NCBI GenBank assembly: GCA_021811185.1
Contig: JAJZPL010000005.1
Coordinates: forward strand, 1 to 42,693
Direction of reading: 5' to 3'
Source of the DNA: a bacterium
Lineage (GTDB): Bacteria; Elusimicrobiota; Elusimicrobia; Elusimicrobiales; UBA9959
Length of the DNA: 42,693 bases
Shown here one piece after another: positions 16,308-23,429 of the stretch. The notes beneath the pieces were generated by a model. It made no database searches, was not told the origin of the DNA, and saw nothing but the letters and a program-made list of their open reading frames with translations. Position numbers and translations under genes: made by a program. Position 1 is the first letter of the stretch; each line of letters opens with the position of its first letter.

Positions 16308-17473
16308 ATCTGGCCCGCTTTAAGTCCGCGCCCGCGGGCCTAATCTGGTTCTCCCTGGCCGCGGCGGCGCTCGCGGCCGGCGGCTTCCTGTTCGTGCGGG
16401 GCGGGCCCCTGCGCCGGCCGGCGGAACCCTCGCTGCGCATCTCCAGCGGCACCTTTTCCTCCAGCCTCGACTCGGTGCTTAAGGCCGAGGGTTTTGACGA
16501 CGGAGCACGCGCCAGGGTCTCCTCCGCCCTCGCGAAAAAACTCAACCTCCGCCGCCTGCGCCCCGAGGATTCCTACACCATAGCCTACTCCACGTGGGGG
16601 CCGGTCAAGTACCTCTTCCTGACGAAGGAACTGCAGGATTATTATCTTTTCCCCGAGGACGGCGGGACGTATTCGCTTTCGGTCCGTCCGGTACAGGTCA
16701 GCACCGCCTCCGCGAAGGCCTCGGGGGTCATAAAGTCCTCGCTGTGGGAAGCCATGACCGCGGCGGGCGTACCGCCTGCCCTGATCCTGGACTACGCCGA
16801 CATCTTTTCCTGGTCCGTGGATTTCCTTACCGAAGTGCGCGACGGGGATAAGTGGGCCCTCGCCTGGGACTACGCCGTCGACCCGGCGGGAAGGACGGTT
16901 TCTCAAAAAGTGACGGCCGCCTATTACGACGGGGCGGAAAACGGGCGCAAGGACGCCGCGGAGTACGCGGGCGCCTATTACGGTTCCGACGGAAAGTCGC
17001 TGCGCAGCATGTTCCTCCGCGCGCCGCTGCATTACCGGCGTATCTCCTCTTATTTTACCCACCGGCGTTTCCACCCGATACTAAAGTATTTCAGGGCGCA
17101 CGAGGGAATAGATTACGCGGCGCCGGCCGGTACCCCGGTGTCCGCCGTGGCTTCGGGGACGGTCGCTTTCGCCGGCTGGAAAGGCGGCAACGGGAACTTC
17201 GTCATCCTGCGGCACGCCTCTGGTTACGAAAGCACGTACGGGCATTTGTCGCGTTACGCCCGCGGGCTCAGGCGCGGCAAGCGCGTGGCGCAGGGCGATG
17301 TTATAGCCTTTGTTGGGTCCACGGGGCTTTCCAGCGGCCCCCACCTGGATTTCCGCGTAAAGCTCAATGGCAAACCTCTGAATTTCCTTAAAATAAAATA
17401 CCGCTCAAGCGGGGGCTTGAGCGGCAAAGCCAAGGCTTCCGTGGCCGAGGCTATCCGGAGCCTTGGCGATTAA
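16301..17473 (+). CDS. M23-family (LytM-type) metallopeptidase, membrane anchored
   Basis: Probable peptidoglycan endopeptidase. I place the start at TTG 16301, with AGAGGAG 8 bases upstream and a 7-base overlap with glnA, giving 390 residues; further upstream ATGs lie deep inside glnA. An N-terminal signal anchor (LIWFSLAAAALAAGGFLFV) is followed by a domain related to those preceding M23 in OapA/MepM-like proteins. The catalytic domain runs from about residue 250: HPILKYFRAHEGIDYAAP (H267, D271), YGHLSRYA, and GPHLDFRV. In the usual H-x-H the second His, a zinc ligand, is Asp350 here. Two perfect hairpins lie in the last 75 bases of the gene. Confidence 0.85.
   Translation: MLNLARFKSAPAGLIWFSLAAAALAAGGFLFVRGGPLRRPAEPSLRISSGTFSSSLDSVLKAEGFDDGARARVSSALAKKLNLRRLRPEDSYTIAYSTWGPVKYLFLTKELQDYYLFPEDGGTYSLSVRPVQVSTASAKASGVIKSSLWEAMTAAGVPPALILDYADIFSWSVDFLTEVRDGDKWALAWDYAVDPAGRTVSQKVTAAYYDGAENGRKDAAEYAGAYYGSDGKSLRSMFLRAPLHYRRISSYFTHRRFHPILKYFRAHEGIDYAAPAGTPVSAVASGTVAFAGWKGGNGNFVILRHASGYESTYGHLSRYARGLRRGKRVAQGDVIAFVGSTGLSSGPHLDFRVKLNGKPLNFLKIKYRSSGGLSGKAKASVAEAIRSLGD
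17401..17466 (+). terminator. Two hairpins inside the 3' end of the M23 gene
   Basis: CCGCTCAAGC (17401-17410) pairs perfectly with 17415-17424 around a GGGG loop. A second stem joins CCAAGGCT (17430-17437) with AGCCTTGG (17459-17466). Only 7 bases separate this gene from the convergent gene ending at 17481, leaving no room for a separate terminator. No U-tract follows, so the role as terminator or RNA 3'-end protector is inference. Confidence 0.4.
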
Positions 17474-17480
17474 TACCGGG

Positions 17481-18602
17481 CTATAAGGCTTTCCCTTCCC
17501 TGAGCAGGATGTAGAGGAAGGGCACTACCTCTATAGCGATCAGGAATATCACTATTATTTCCAGCCAGTGGCTGCGGCGCATGTTCACTTCGCCGTGCAG
17601 CATCTGGCTTATCTGCGCCAGGGTATCCATCTTGCGCGAGATGCTCTTGCGCCAGTCGTCGAAATGGAATTCCTGCGCCGAGGTACGGAAAACCACGGCG
17701 AGGTACGGGTCGCCGACGGTCTTGAGGGAGTTCTCCACGCGGCCCAGGAATTCCGAGAAGTCCATGTACTTGCGGCTCGAGTCCTCGGCGATGTCCGCGT
17801 AGAAGTTGCGGAAGATGTTCCAGACGCTTTCCCTTTTCTGGTCCATCGTGTCGTAAAGCTCGTCCAGCTTCATGCCCAGCATCTCGTCGTAGTAGCGGAA
17901 CTCAAGCAGGTGCGTGAGCGAGAACTCTATCACGTCGGCCACGTCGCGTTCGCCGTCCGGCTCTATCAGCAGCGCCGAGTTCCAGTCCAGGATGGCCAGG
18001 TCGGTGGCGGAGTACTGGGTGGCGCTTTCCAGGATGAAGTTCTTGGACTCGTCGCCCAGGTTTTCCCTGTCTTCGGCCAGGATCAGCGCCGCTACGTCGA
18101 CTTTTTTTATAAATTCATTGGGGTTCTCTATGCCCGGCGCTTTTTCGATGATGTAGGTTATGTAGTCCTCGAAAACTTCCCACTCGGCGGGGCCGGTTAT
18201 GGCAGGGATTATCCGTTTCTTGAGCGCGTCCTTTCTGGAGACCGCTACCCGGTCCACTTCCGTGGAAGCTTCCAGTTCCGAGGCGGTCGTTACCAGGGCC
18301 GACCAGGCGGTCCCCGGCTGGATGGGCATTTCGATGGTGACCGAGATCACCCCGTAATTCCAGACGCGCGCGAAGACGCGCACGGGGTATTTGCCCGACG
18401 GTAGCGCCAGTTCTTCCTCCCCCAGGTCCGCCTTTATGGGGGATTCCTTGATTATTATCGCCTTGCGCTTGTTGGCGGCGAACTTGAGACGCGGGCCGCT
18501 GTCCGCGCTGAGCAGCTGCGTGGCCAGGCTGAGAGAGATCTCCCCTCCCACGTCAAAGACGCGGTGGATAAGTATGGTGCCCTTCTGAATTTCGGTGGAC
18601 AT
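17481..18602 (-). CDS. DUF155/RMND1-Sif2-like protein with C-terminal TM
   Basis: The 373-residue protein has a beta-rich N-terminal part (about 1-120) and a helical part. HLLEFRYYDEMLGMKLDELY near residue 235 is followed by a long helix, then HFDDWRKSISRKMDTLAQIS and a C-terminal TM, SHWLEIIVIFLIAIEVVPFLY. This order (YYD-x-LD motif, helical pair, LE-x-II-x-LI-x-E TM) matches the DUF155 family that includes mitochondrial RMND1 and fungal Sif2/Rmd proteins. The bacterial function is unknown. A good GGAGG site precedes the ATG. It is the third gene after cinA and a thioredoxin-like gene, 26 bases downstream of the latter. Family assignment is from motif recognition and needs a profile search. 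Confidence 0.65.
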   Translation of the reverse strand: MSTEIQKGTILIHRVFDVGGEISLSLATQLLSADSGPRLKFAANKRKAIIIKESPIKADLGEEELALPSGKYPVRVFARVWNYGVISVTIEMPIQPGTAWSALVTTASELEASTEVDRVAVSRKDALKKRIIPAITGPAEWEVFEDYITYIIEKAPGIENPNEFIKKVDVAALILAEDRENLGDESKNFILESATQYSATDLAILDWNSALLIEPDGERDVADVIEFSLTHLLEFRYYDEMLGMKLDELYDTMDQKRESVWNIFRNFYADIAEDSSRKYMDFSEFLGRVENSLKTVGDPYLAVVFRTSAQEFHFDDWRKSISRKMDTLAQISQMLHGEVNMRRSHWLEIIVIFLIAIEVVPFLYILLREGKAL

Positions 18603-18628
18603 TCTGCCTCCGGCCGTACCGCGACGGG

Positions 18629-19219
18629 TTACTTTTTAGACAACAGGTCTTTTATGGTTTTTTCTATCTGCGGGTCGTAAGAACTGTCGTATCCTTCCCA
18701 GACGTCGTAGATCTTGTGCCGGCGGTCAAGAGCGTAGATGTAGGGCACGCCCTGGGCGCGGTAGCGGGCGGCGGTATCCCCCCCGTCGTAGGCCAGCGGG
18801 AAGGTGACGCCCAGCGACTTGGCGAAGTTGCGCGCCCCTTCGGGGGAGTCTTCCAGGGAGACGCCGATGATGTTCAGCCCTTTCGGCCCGTAGGCCTTGT
18901 AAAACTTCTCCATGGCCGGCCCGGCCTTGCGGCAGTAAGGGCAGGTTTCGGTGAAGAAGAACACGAAGACCGGTTTGCCGGCGTAGGACGCCAGGTCGAG
19001 CTCGCCGCCGGCGGCGTTCCCGAGCTTGAAATAAGTTTCTTTCTTCTCGTAGGCGGCGGCCTTGGCGGGAGCCGCCGGCTCCGTTCCGCCCGTTCCCGGT
19101 ACCGCCGCCGCGCCCTGGTCCGGCTTCGAATGGCCGGGCAGTTTCCCGCCGAGAGGCCCGAAATACGCGAAGGCGGCGGCGAAGGCCAGGGCAAGTAAAA
19201 TTGTTATCGTTTTTTTCAT
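18629..19219 (-). CDS. TlpA/ResA-type thiol-disulfide oxidoreductase, exported
   Basis: The 196-residue protein has an N-terminal signal or anchor (TITILLALAFAAAFAYFG), a Pro/Ala-rich spacer up to about residue 60, and an AhpC/TSA-type thioredoxin domain. The redox site is FTETCPYCRKAGPAMEKFY (CPYC, near 94-97), and the cis-proline loop is QGVPYIYALDR near 162. Such proteins act in the periplasm as reductants (cytochrome c maturation, peroxide or disulfide handling). No cytochrome gene is adjacent, so the substrate is unknown. It lies 31 bases downstream of cinA in the same direction. Confidence 0.87.
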   Translation of the reverse strand: MKKTITILLALAFAAAFAYFGPLGGKLPGHSKPDQGAAAVPGTGGTEPAAPAKAAAYEKKETYFKLGNAAGGELDLASYAGKPVFVFFFTETCPYCRKAGPAMEKFYKAYGPKGLNIIGVSLEDSPEGARNFAKSLGVTFPLAYDGGDTAARYRAQGVPYIYALDRRHKIYDVWEGYDSSYDPQIEKTIKDLLSKK

Positions 19220-19250
19220 AGTTCGCTCCGTTGCTGAAACTTGTTCCTGT

Positions 19251-20471
19251 TTATTTTATTACTTTTCTCAGTTCATCCAAAATAAAGTTGGCGGCGAAGG
19301 TCCGTACGTTGGCTCGCTCGCCCCTGAACTTGCGGCTGTAAACTTTTTTAAGCCCCGGACCGGCCAGCCCCAACCAGACCAGCCCTACGGGCTTGGCCGC
19401 CGTCCCGCCTCCCGGGCCGGCGACGCCGGTCACCGAGTAGGCGTAGTCGCTGCCGAAAGCCTTCCTGGCCCCTGCGGCCATCTCGGCCGCGCATTCGCCG
19501 GAGACGGCTCCGTGCTTTTCCAGCGTGGACCGTTTAACGCCGAGCAGGGCGCTTTTGGCTTCGTTCGAGTATGTAACGGCGCAGCCGTTGAAATAATCGG
19601 AACTGCCGGCGTTCTCCGTGATCAGCTGCGAGACCAGGCCGCCGGTGCAGGATTCCGCCCCGGCTACGGTCCTGCCTGCCCGCTTTAGTTTTTCCCCCAC
19701 GGCGCCGGCGAGCGTAAGGCCGCCACGGCAGTAGACGCTGCGCCCGAGCAGTTTCCTGCAGGCCGCCGCGGCCCGGGTTACCAGGCCGCGCGTATCGTCC
19801 CCGGCAATTATGAAGTCCACGGTGCCCGGTCCCGCGAGGATGGTGTAGCGGAGAGAGGGAAAGCGGGCCATCGCCGGTTTTACCAGTTTTTCCGCTTCGG
19901 GTTCTTTAAGCCCCGCGGTCCGGAGCTTTACCTGGGTTACGGGGACGGCGTTCCCGAAGAATTCCATTATTTCGTCATCGAGGAAACTGGAGAACATCGG
20001 CTCCCACTCGCGGCGGGGGCCGGGGAGCAGCACCAGCATCCGTCCCTTTTCGGTCAGCACCTGGCCGCAGGCGGTGCCGTTGGCGTTCTCGAGCTGTTTC
20101 GCCCCTTCCACGATCAGGCACTGGTCCCTGAAATTGGGAGGCAGTTCGGAGAGCCCGTAGTTGTGCCGTAGGATCTGGGCGCAGGTTTCAGAGTAGACGA
20201 GCCGGCGGCCGAGCAGCCTGGCCGCGGCCTGGCGGGTGAGGTCGTCGAAAGTGGGCCCCAGCCCCCCGCAGGTTATCACCAGCCGCGTCCGGGCGAGGGC
20301 TCCGGCCAGGCAGTCCTTTATGGAAGCCAGGCTGTCCCCGCAGGACTGCTCGCGCGTTATTTCGAAGCCCAGCCCGGAGAGGCGCTCGTGGAACAGCGGC
20401 ACATAAAGGTTGATCTGGCCGGACAGCAGTTCCGAGCCGGTGCAGATTATTTCGGCCTTCCGCGTTTTCAT
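19251..20471 (-). CDS. cinA: CinA family protein (competence/damage-inducible; NMN deamidase)
   Basis: The 406-residue protein has both CinA parts. The N-terminal MoCF-binding-like domain has ICTGSELLSGQI and GGLGPTFDDLTRQ (ADP-ribose pyrophosphatase in characterised members). The C-terminal nicotinamide-nucleotide amidase domain has GAESCTGGLVSQLITENAGS, VTYSNEAKSALLGV, GAVSGECAAEMA and VTGVAGPGGGTAAKPVGLVW. It is full length for the two-domain form and probably functions in pyridine-nucleotide salvage. It is divergent from the plus-strand DUF4404 gene across 107 bases and leads a three-gene minus-strand unit. Confidence 0.93.
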   Translation of the reverse strand: MKTRKAEIICTGSELLSGQINLYVPLFHERLSGLGFEITREQSCGDSLASIKDCLAGALARTRLVITCGGLGPTFDDLTRQAAARLLGRRLVYSETCAQILRHNYGLSELPPNFRDQCLIVEGAKQLENANGTACGQVLTEKGRMLVLLPGPRREWEPMFSSFLDDEIMEFFGNAVPVTQVKLRTAGLKEPEAEKLVKPAMARFPSLRYTILAGPGTVDFIIAGDDTRGLVTRAAAACRKLLGRSVYCRGGLTLAGAVGEKLKRAGRTVAGAESCTGGLVSQLITENAGSSDYFNGCAVTYSNEAKSALLGVKRSTLEKHGAVSGECAAEMAAGARKAFGSDYAYSVTGVAGPGGGTAAKPVGLVWLGLAGPGLKKVYSRKFRGERANVRTFAANFILDELRKVIK

Positions 20472-20512
20472 GCATAAAGATTAGCATAAACCCGGCCGCC
20501 TTAAAAGCCCGG

Positions 20513-20539
20513 TTGACAGGCGGGGGTGTATTTGATAAT
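20513..20539 (+). promoter_or_regulatory. Candidate promoter of the DUF4404-protein gene
   Basis: A consensus TTGACA (20513-20518) is followed, 15 bases later, by GATAAT (20534-20539). The spacing is shorter than the ideal 17. A GGAGG ribosome-binding site (20570-20574) precedes the ATG at 20579. Confidence 0.5.
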
Positions 20540-20578
20540 TTTTGACTTGCGGCTTGGGGAAAAGCGCCTGGAGGCAAT

Positions 20579-20911
20579 ATGATAAAAGAAACACTTTCAC
20601 GGATAGAATCCGCCATAGCGAAGATCCAGTCCGGGAATTCAAACGAAAAAGCCGACCTTGTAAAGCTCCTCGGCGACCTTAAAACCGAGCTCGCCGCGCT
20701 GCCCGAAGCGAAGCAGGAGGCCGCGCGCAGCGTGGGCTACTTTACCGAGGTGGCCGCGCACGAAGCTACCAGGGAGCACGGCAGCCCGCAGCTCAGGAAC
20801 CTTTCCGTCTCGGGCATCGCCTACTCCGTCAAAGGGTTCGAGGCCACGCACCCGCAGCTGGTCTCCGTGGCGAACGAGATCTGCATGATACTGGCCCGCA
20901 TGGGGATATAA
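20579..20911 (+). CDS. DUF4404-like small protein
   Basis: A 110-residue, mostly helical soluble protein. The C-terminal segment GFEATHPQLVSVANEICMILARMGI matches the DUF4404 signature (F-E-x2-H-P-x-L ... L-x-x-M-G-I). The N-terminal half is an amphipathic helix pair (IKETLSRIESAIAKIQ, LVKLLGDLKTELAALP). The function of the family is not known. It has a strong ribosome-binding site and its own probable promoter; the S9 peptidase follows 32 bases later. Confidence 0.75.
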   Translation: MIKETLSRIESAIAKIQSGNSNEKADLVKLLGDLKTELAALPEAKQEAARSVGYFTEVAAHEATREHGSPQLRNLSVSGIAYSVKGFEATHPQLVSVANEICMILARMGI

Positions 20912-20943
20912 GCCCGCGGAGACCGCTGGGCGGCGAGGAGCGT

Positions 20944-23049
20944 ATGAACTATAAGGCACTGGCGGCGTCCTTTCTTACCGTTATGACACTAAACACTTTC
21001 GCGGGAGCCGTGGAACCGCCTGTGGCGAAAAAGATCCCTTACAGGCTCGAAAAGCACGGCCAGGTCCGCGTGGACGATTACTACTGGCTGAAGGACCGCA
21101 AAAACCCGGAAGTGCTGGCCTACCTGAAGGCCGAGAACGCCTATGCCGACGCCGCGCTCAAGCCGCTGGAGCCGCTGCAGCAGAAGCTCTTCGCCGAGAT
21201 GAAGGCCCGCGTCAAGCAGGACGATTCCACCGTGCCGTTCCGCTACGGCGGCTACTATTATTATAAGACCTATAAGACCGGCGGCGAATACCCGGTCTAC
21301 GCCCGCAAAAAGGGTTCGCTGGACGCGAAAGAGGAAGTGCTTCTGGACGTCAACGAACTGGCGAAGGGCAAGACTTTCTGCCAGGTGAATTTTCCCGCCA
21401 TCCGCCCGGATCACCGCATGATAGCCTATGCCATGGACACCGGCGGACGCCGCTTCTACGACATTTATTTTAAAGACCTCGTTACCGGCAAGATGTACGG
21501 GGATAAGATAGAAAAGACCTCCGGGAACATGGCCTGGGCCAATGACAACCGTACCCTGTTCTACGTGCGTCAGGACACCGGGACCCTGCGGTGGGACCGC
21601 GTGCAGGCGCATGAACTGGGCCGCCTCAGGGATGCCGAGGTATATTTCGAGCCCGACGAGACTTTTGAGGTCGGCCTCTCCAAAGCCAACACCGATAAAT
21701 ATATATTTATCCGTACCGGCGCCACGCTCTCCACCGAGTACCGGCTTATCGACGCGGATAACCCGGCCGCGCCCCCGGCGGTCTTTCAGGCGCGCCTGCC
21801 GGGGCTGGAGTACGACGTGGCCGACGGCGGAGACCGGTTCTACGTGCTTAACAACGACAAGGCCCGGAACTTCAAACTTTCCGTCTGTCCTTCTACCTCC
21901 ACCGCGATCTCCTCGTGGAAAGAGCTCGTTCCCCGGCGCGACGACGTGCTGATAGAGTACATGGATGTTTTCTCCGACTGGGTGGTGCTCAAGGAACGCT
22001 CGAAGGCCCAGGGCAGTTTCCACGTTATCAACCGCACCGTCGGCAGGGATTCCTACATCACCTTCGACGAGCCCGCCTACATGGCGGACCTCGGAGATAA
22101 TTACGAGTACAAGACCAGCGCCCTGCGCGTCACCTACGAGTCGCTCACTACTCCGGATTCCGTTTACGACGTGGACCTGTGGACCGGCAACAAGAAACTG
22201 ATGAAGCGCCAGGAGGTGCTGGGCGGGTTCAAGCAGGAGAACTACCAGGCCGGGCGCCTGTGGTTCCCCGCGCGCGACGGCGAACTGGTGCCGGTGGATA
22301 TAGTTTACCGGAAAGGCCTGGACCTGAAGAGCGGAAAGAACCCGGTCTATCTTTATTCCTACGGCTCTTATGGCTACAGTACGGACCCGTATTTCAGCTC
22401 GTCGCGGCTCTCCCTGCTCGACCGCGGGTTCATCTGCGCTATCCCGCATATCCGCGGCGGCTCGGAGATGGGCCGCCGCTGGTACGAGGACGGCCGCCAG
22501 TTGAAGAAGAAGAACACTTTTTACGACTTTATCGACGCCACCCGCTATCTTATAGCCCAAGGCTACACCTCGCCCGCGCATATCTACGCCGAGGGCGGCT
22601 CCGCCGGCGGGCTGCTGATGGGGGCCATAGCCAACATGGCCCCGGAACTTTATAAGGGGATAATAGCTGACGTGCCGTTCGTGGACGTGGCGACTACGAT
22701 GCTCGACCCCGACATCCCGCTGACCACGGGCGAATACGACGAATGGGGCAACCCCGGAGTTAAAGAGTACTACGACTACATCCTTTCCTATTCGCCCTAC
22801 GATAACGTGGAGAAAAAGGCTTACCCCAGCATGTTCATAACCACCGGGCTGAACGATTCCCAGGTGCAGTACTGGGAACCGGCCAAGTGGGCGGCCAAAC
22901 TGCGCGCCCTGAAGACGGATAAGAACCTGCTCATCCTTAAGACCGATATGGATACCGGGCATGGCGGTAAGTCGGGGCGTTTCGAGGCCATGAAACTTTC
23001 GGCGCTGGAATACGCCTTCATGCTGCACCTTGAGGGGATAGACAGGTGA
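20944..23049 (+). CDS. Prolyl oligopeptidase / oligopeptidase B family serine peptidase (S9A), exported
   Basis: The 701-residue enzyme has an N-terminal beta-propeller (starting RVDDYYWLKDRKNPEVLAYL) and a C-terminal alpha/beta-hydrolase. The catalytic serine is in EGGSAGGLLMGA, the aspartate in TGLNDSQVQYW and the histidine in DTGHGGKSGRFE. The motif HIRGGSEMGRRWYEDG is typical of oligopeptidase B. Unlike classical cytosolic OpdB it has a likely signal peptide (LAASFLTVMTLNTFAGAVEP), pointing to a periplasmic role in peptide turnover. A GAGGAG site precedes the ATG; the next gene overlaps its stop by 4 bases. Confidence 0.9.
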   Translation: MNYKALAASFLTVMTLNTFAGAVEPPVAKKIPYRLEKHGQVRVDDYYWLKDRKNPEVLAYLKAENAYADAALKPLEPLQQKLFAEMKARVKQDDSTVPFRYGGYYYYKTYKTGGEYPVYARKKGSLDAKEEVLLDVNELAKGKTFCQVNFPAIRPDHRMIAYAMDTGGRRFYDIYFKDLVTGKMYGDKIEKTSGNMAWANDNRTLFYVRQDTGTLRWDRVQAHELGRLRDAEVYFEPDETFEVGLSKANTDKYIFIRTGATLSTEYRLIDADNPAAPPAVFQARLPGLEYDVADGGDRFYVLNNDKARNFKLSVCPSTSTAISSWKELVPRRDDVLIEYMDVFSDWVVLKERSKAQGSFHVINRTVGRDSYITFDEPAYMADLGDNYEYKTSALRVTYESLTTPDSVYDVDLWTGNKKLMKRQEVLGGFKQENYQAGRLWFPARDGELVPVDIVYRKGLDLKSGKNPVYLYSYGSYGYSTDPYFSSSRLSLLDRGFICAIPHIRGGSEMGRRWYEDGRQLKKKNTFYDFIDATRYLIAQGYTSPAHIYAEGGSAGGLLMGAIANMAPELYKGIIADVPFVDVATTMLDPDIPLTTGEYDEWGNPGVKEYYDYILSYSPYDNVEKKAYPSMFITTGLNDSQVQYWEPAKWAAKLRALKTDKNLLILKTDMDTGHGGKSGRFEAMKLSALEYAFMLHLEGIDR

Positions 23050-23246
23050 AGCTCTCGGACGTTAAGCGCCGGAACCGCTTTATCGGGGTCATACTGGCCG
23101 TGAGCCTGACCTACTGGGCGGGCCTGGACCAGGTGCTGCGCCGCGTTGGCGGCCCGGTGCTGGTCATCCTGGCGCTGGTCCCATTTTTCGTCCTGTTTCC
23201 AATGGCCATAGAATGGCTGGAGCGTAAGATAAGGAAAGAGGACTAG
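23046..23246 (+). CDS. Small membrane protein, unknown function
   Basis: A 66-residue protein begins with GTG overlapping the preceding stop (GTGA, 4 bases), which implies translational coupling to the S9 peptidase. Two hydrophobic segments (RFIGVILAVSLTYWAGL and GGPVLVILALVPFFVLFPMA) are flanked by basic residues at both ends (KRRNR; ERKIRKED). No family is recognised. Confidence 0.65.
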   Translation: MKLSDVKRRNRFIGVILAVSLTYWAGLDQVLRRVGGPVLVILALVPFFVLFPMAIEWLERKIRKED

Positions 23247-23247
23247 C

Positions 23248-23322
23248 GGACTGGAGGATTGGAAGAATTAGGGAGCTATTTCTGAACTAATCCTCTAATC
23301 TTCTAATCCTCCAGTCCTCTTT
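23248..23322 (+). terminator. Long hairpin terminator after the small membrane protein
   Basis: GGACTGGAGGATT (23248-23260) is the exact complement of 23305-23317. The stem continues inward with GGAAGA/TCTTCT-type pairing and ends in a T-rich TTTCTTTAT tract. An upstream AAAGAGGACT (23235-23244) could also pair with AGTCCTCTTT (23313-23322). It separates this gene from ppdK. Confidence 0.75.
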
Positions 23323-23329
23323 CTTTATA

Positions 23330-23359
23330 TTGCCCCGCCCCCCCCCCATTTAGTATCAT
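23330..23359 (+). promoter_or_regulatory. Candidate ppdK promoter with a C10 run in its spacer
   Basis: TTGCCC (23330-23335) and TATCAT (23354-23359) are 18 bases apart. The spacer contains ten consecutive C residues (23338-23347). Two small hairpins follow in the leader (23367-23380 and 23389-23402), then an AGGAG site before the ATG at 23430. The promoter match is only moderate. Confidence 0.4.
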
Positions 23360-23429
23360 AAAGGAAGCCCTCCAAAGGGCGCACAAGCCCCGCAACCGCG
23401 GGATAAATAGTCAACAGGAGCCAACAATT

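Noticed and set aside
23360-23429. Riboswitch in the ppdK leader
   Set aside because: Only two small hairpins of 5-bp stems in ~70 bases; no conserved riboswitch core is recognisable.
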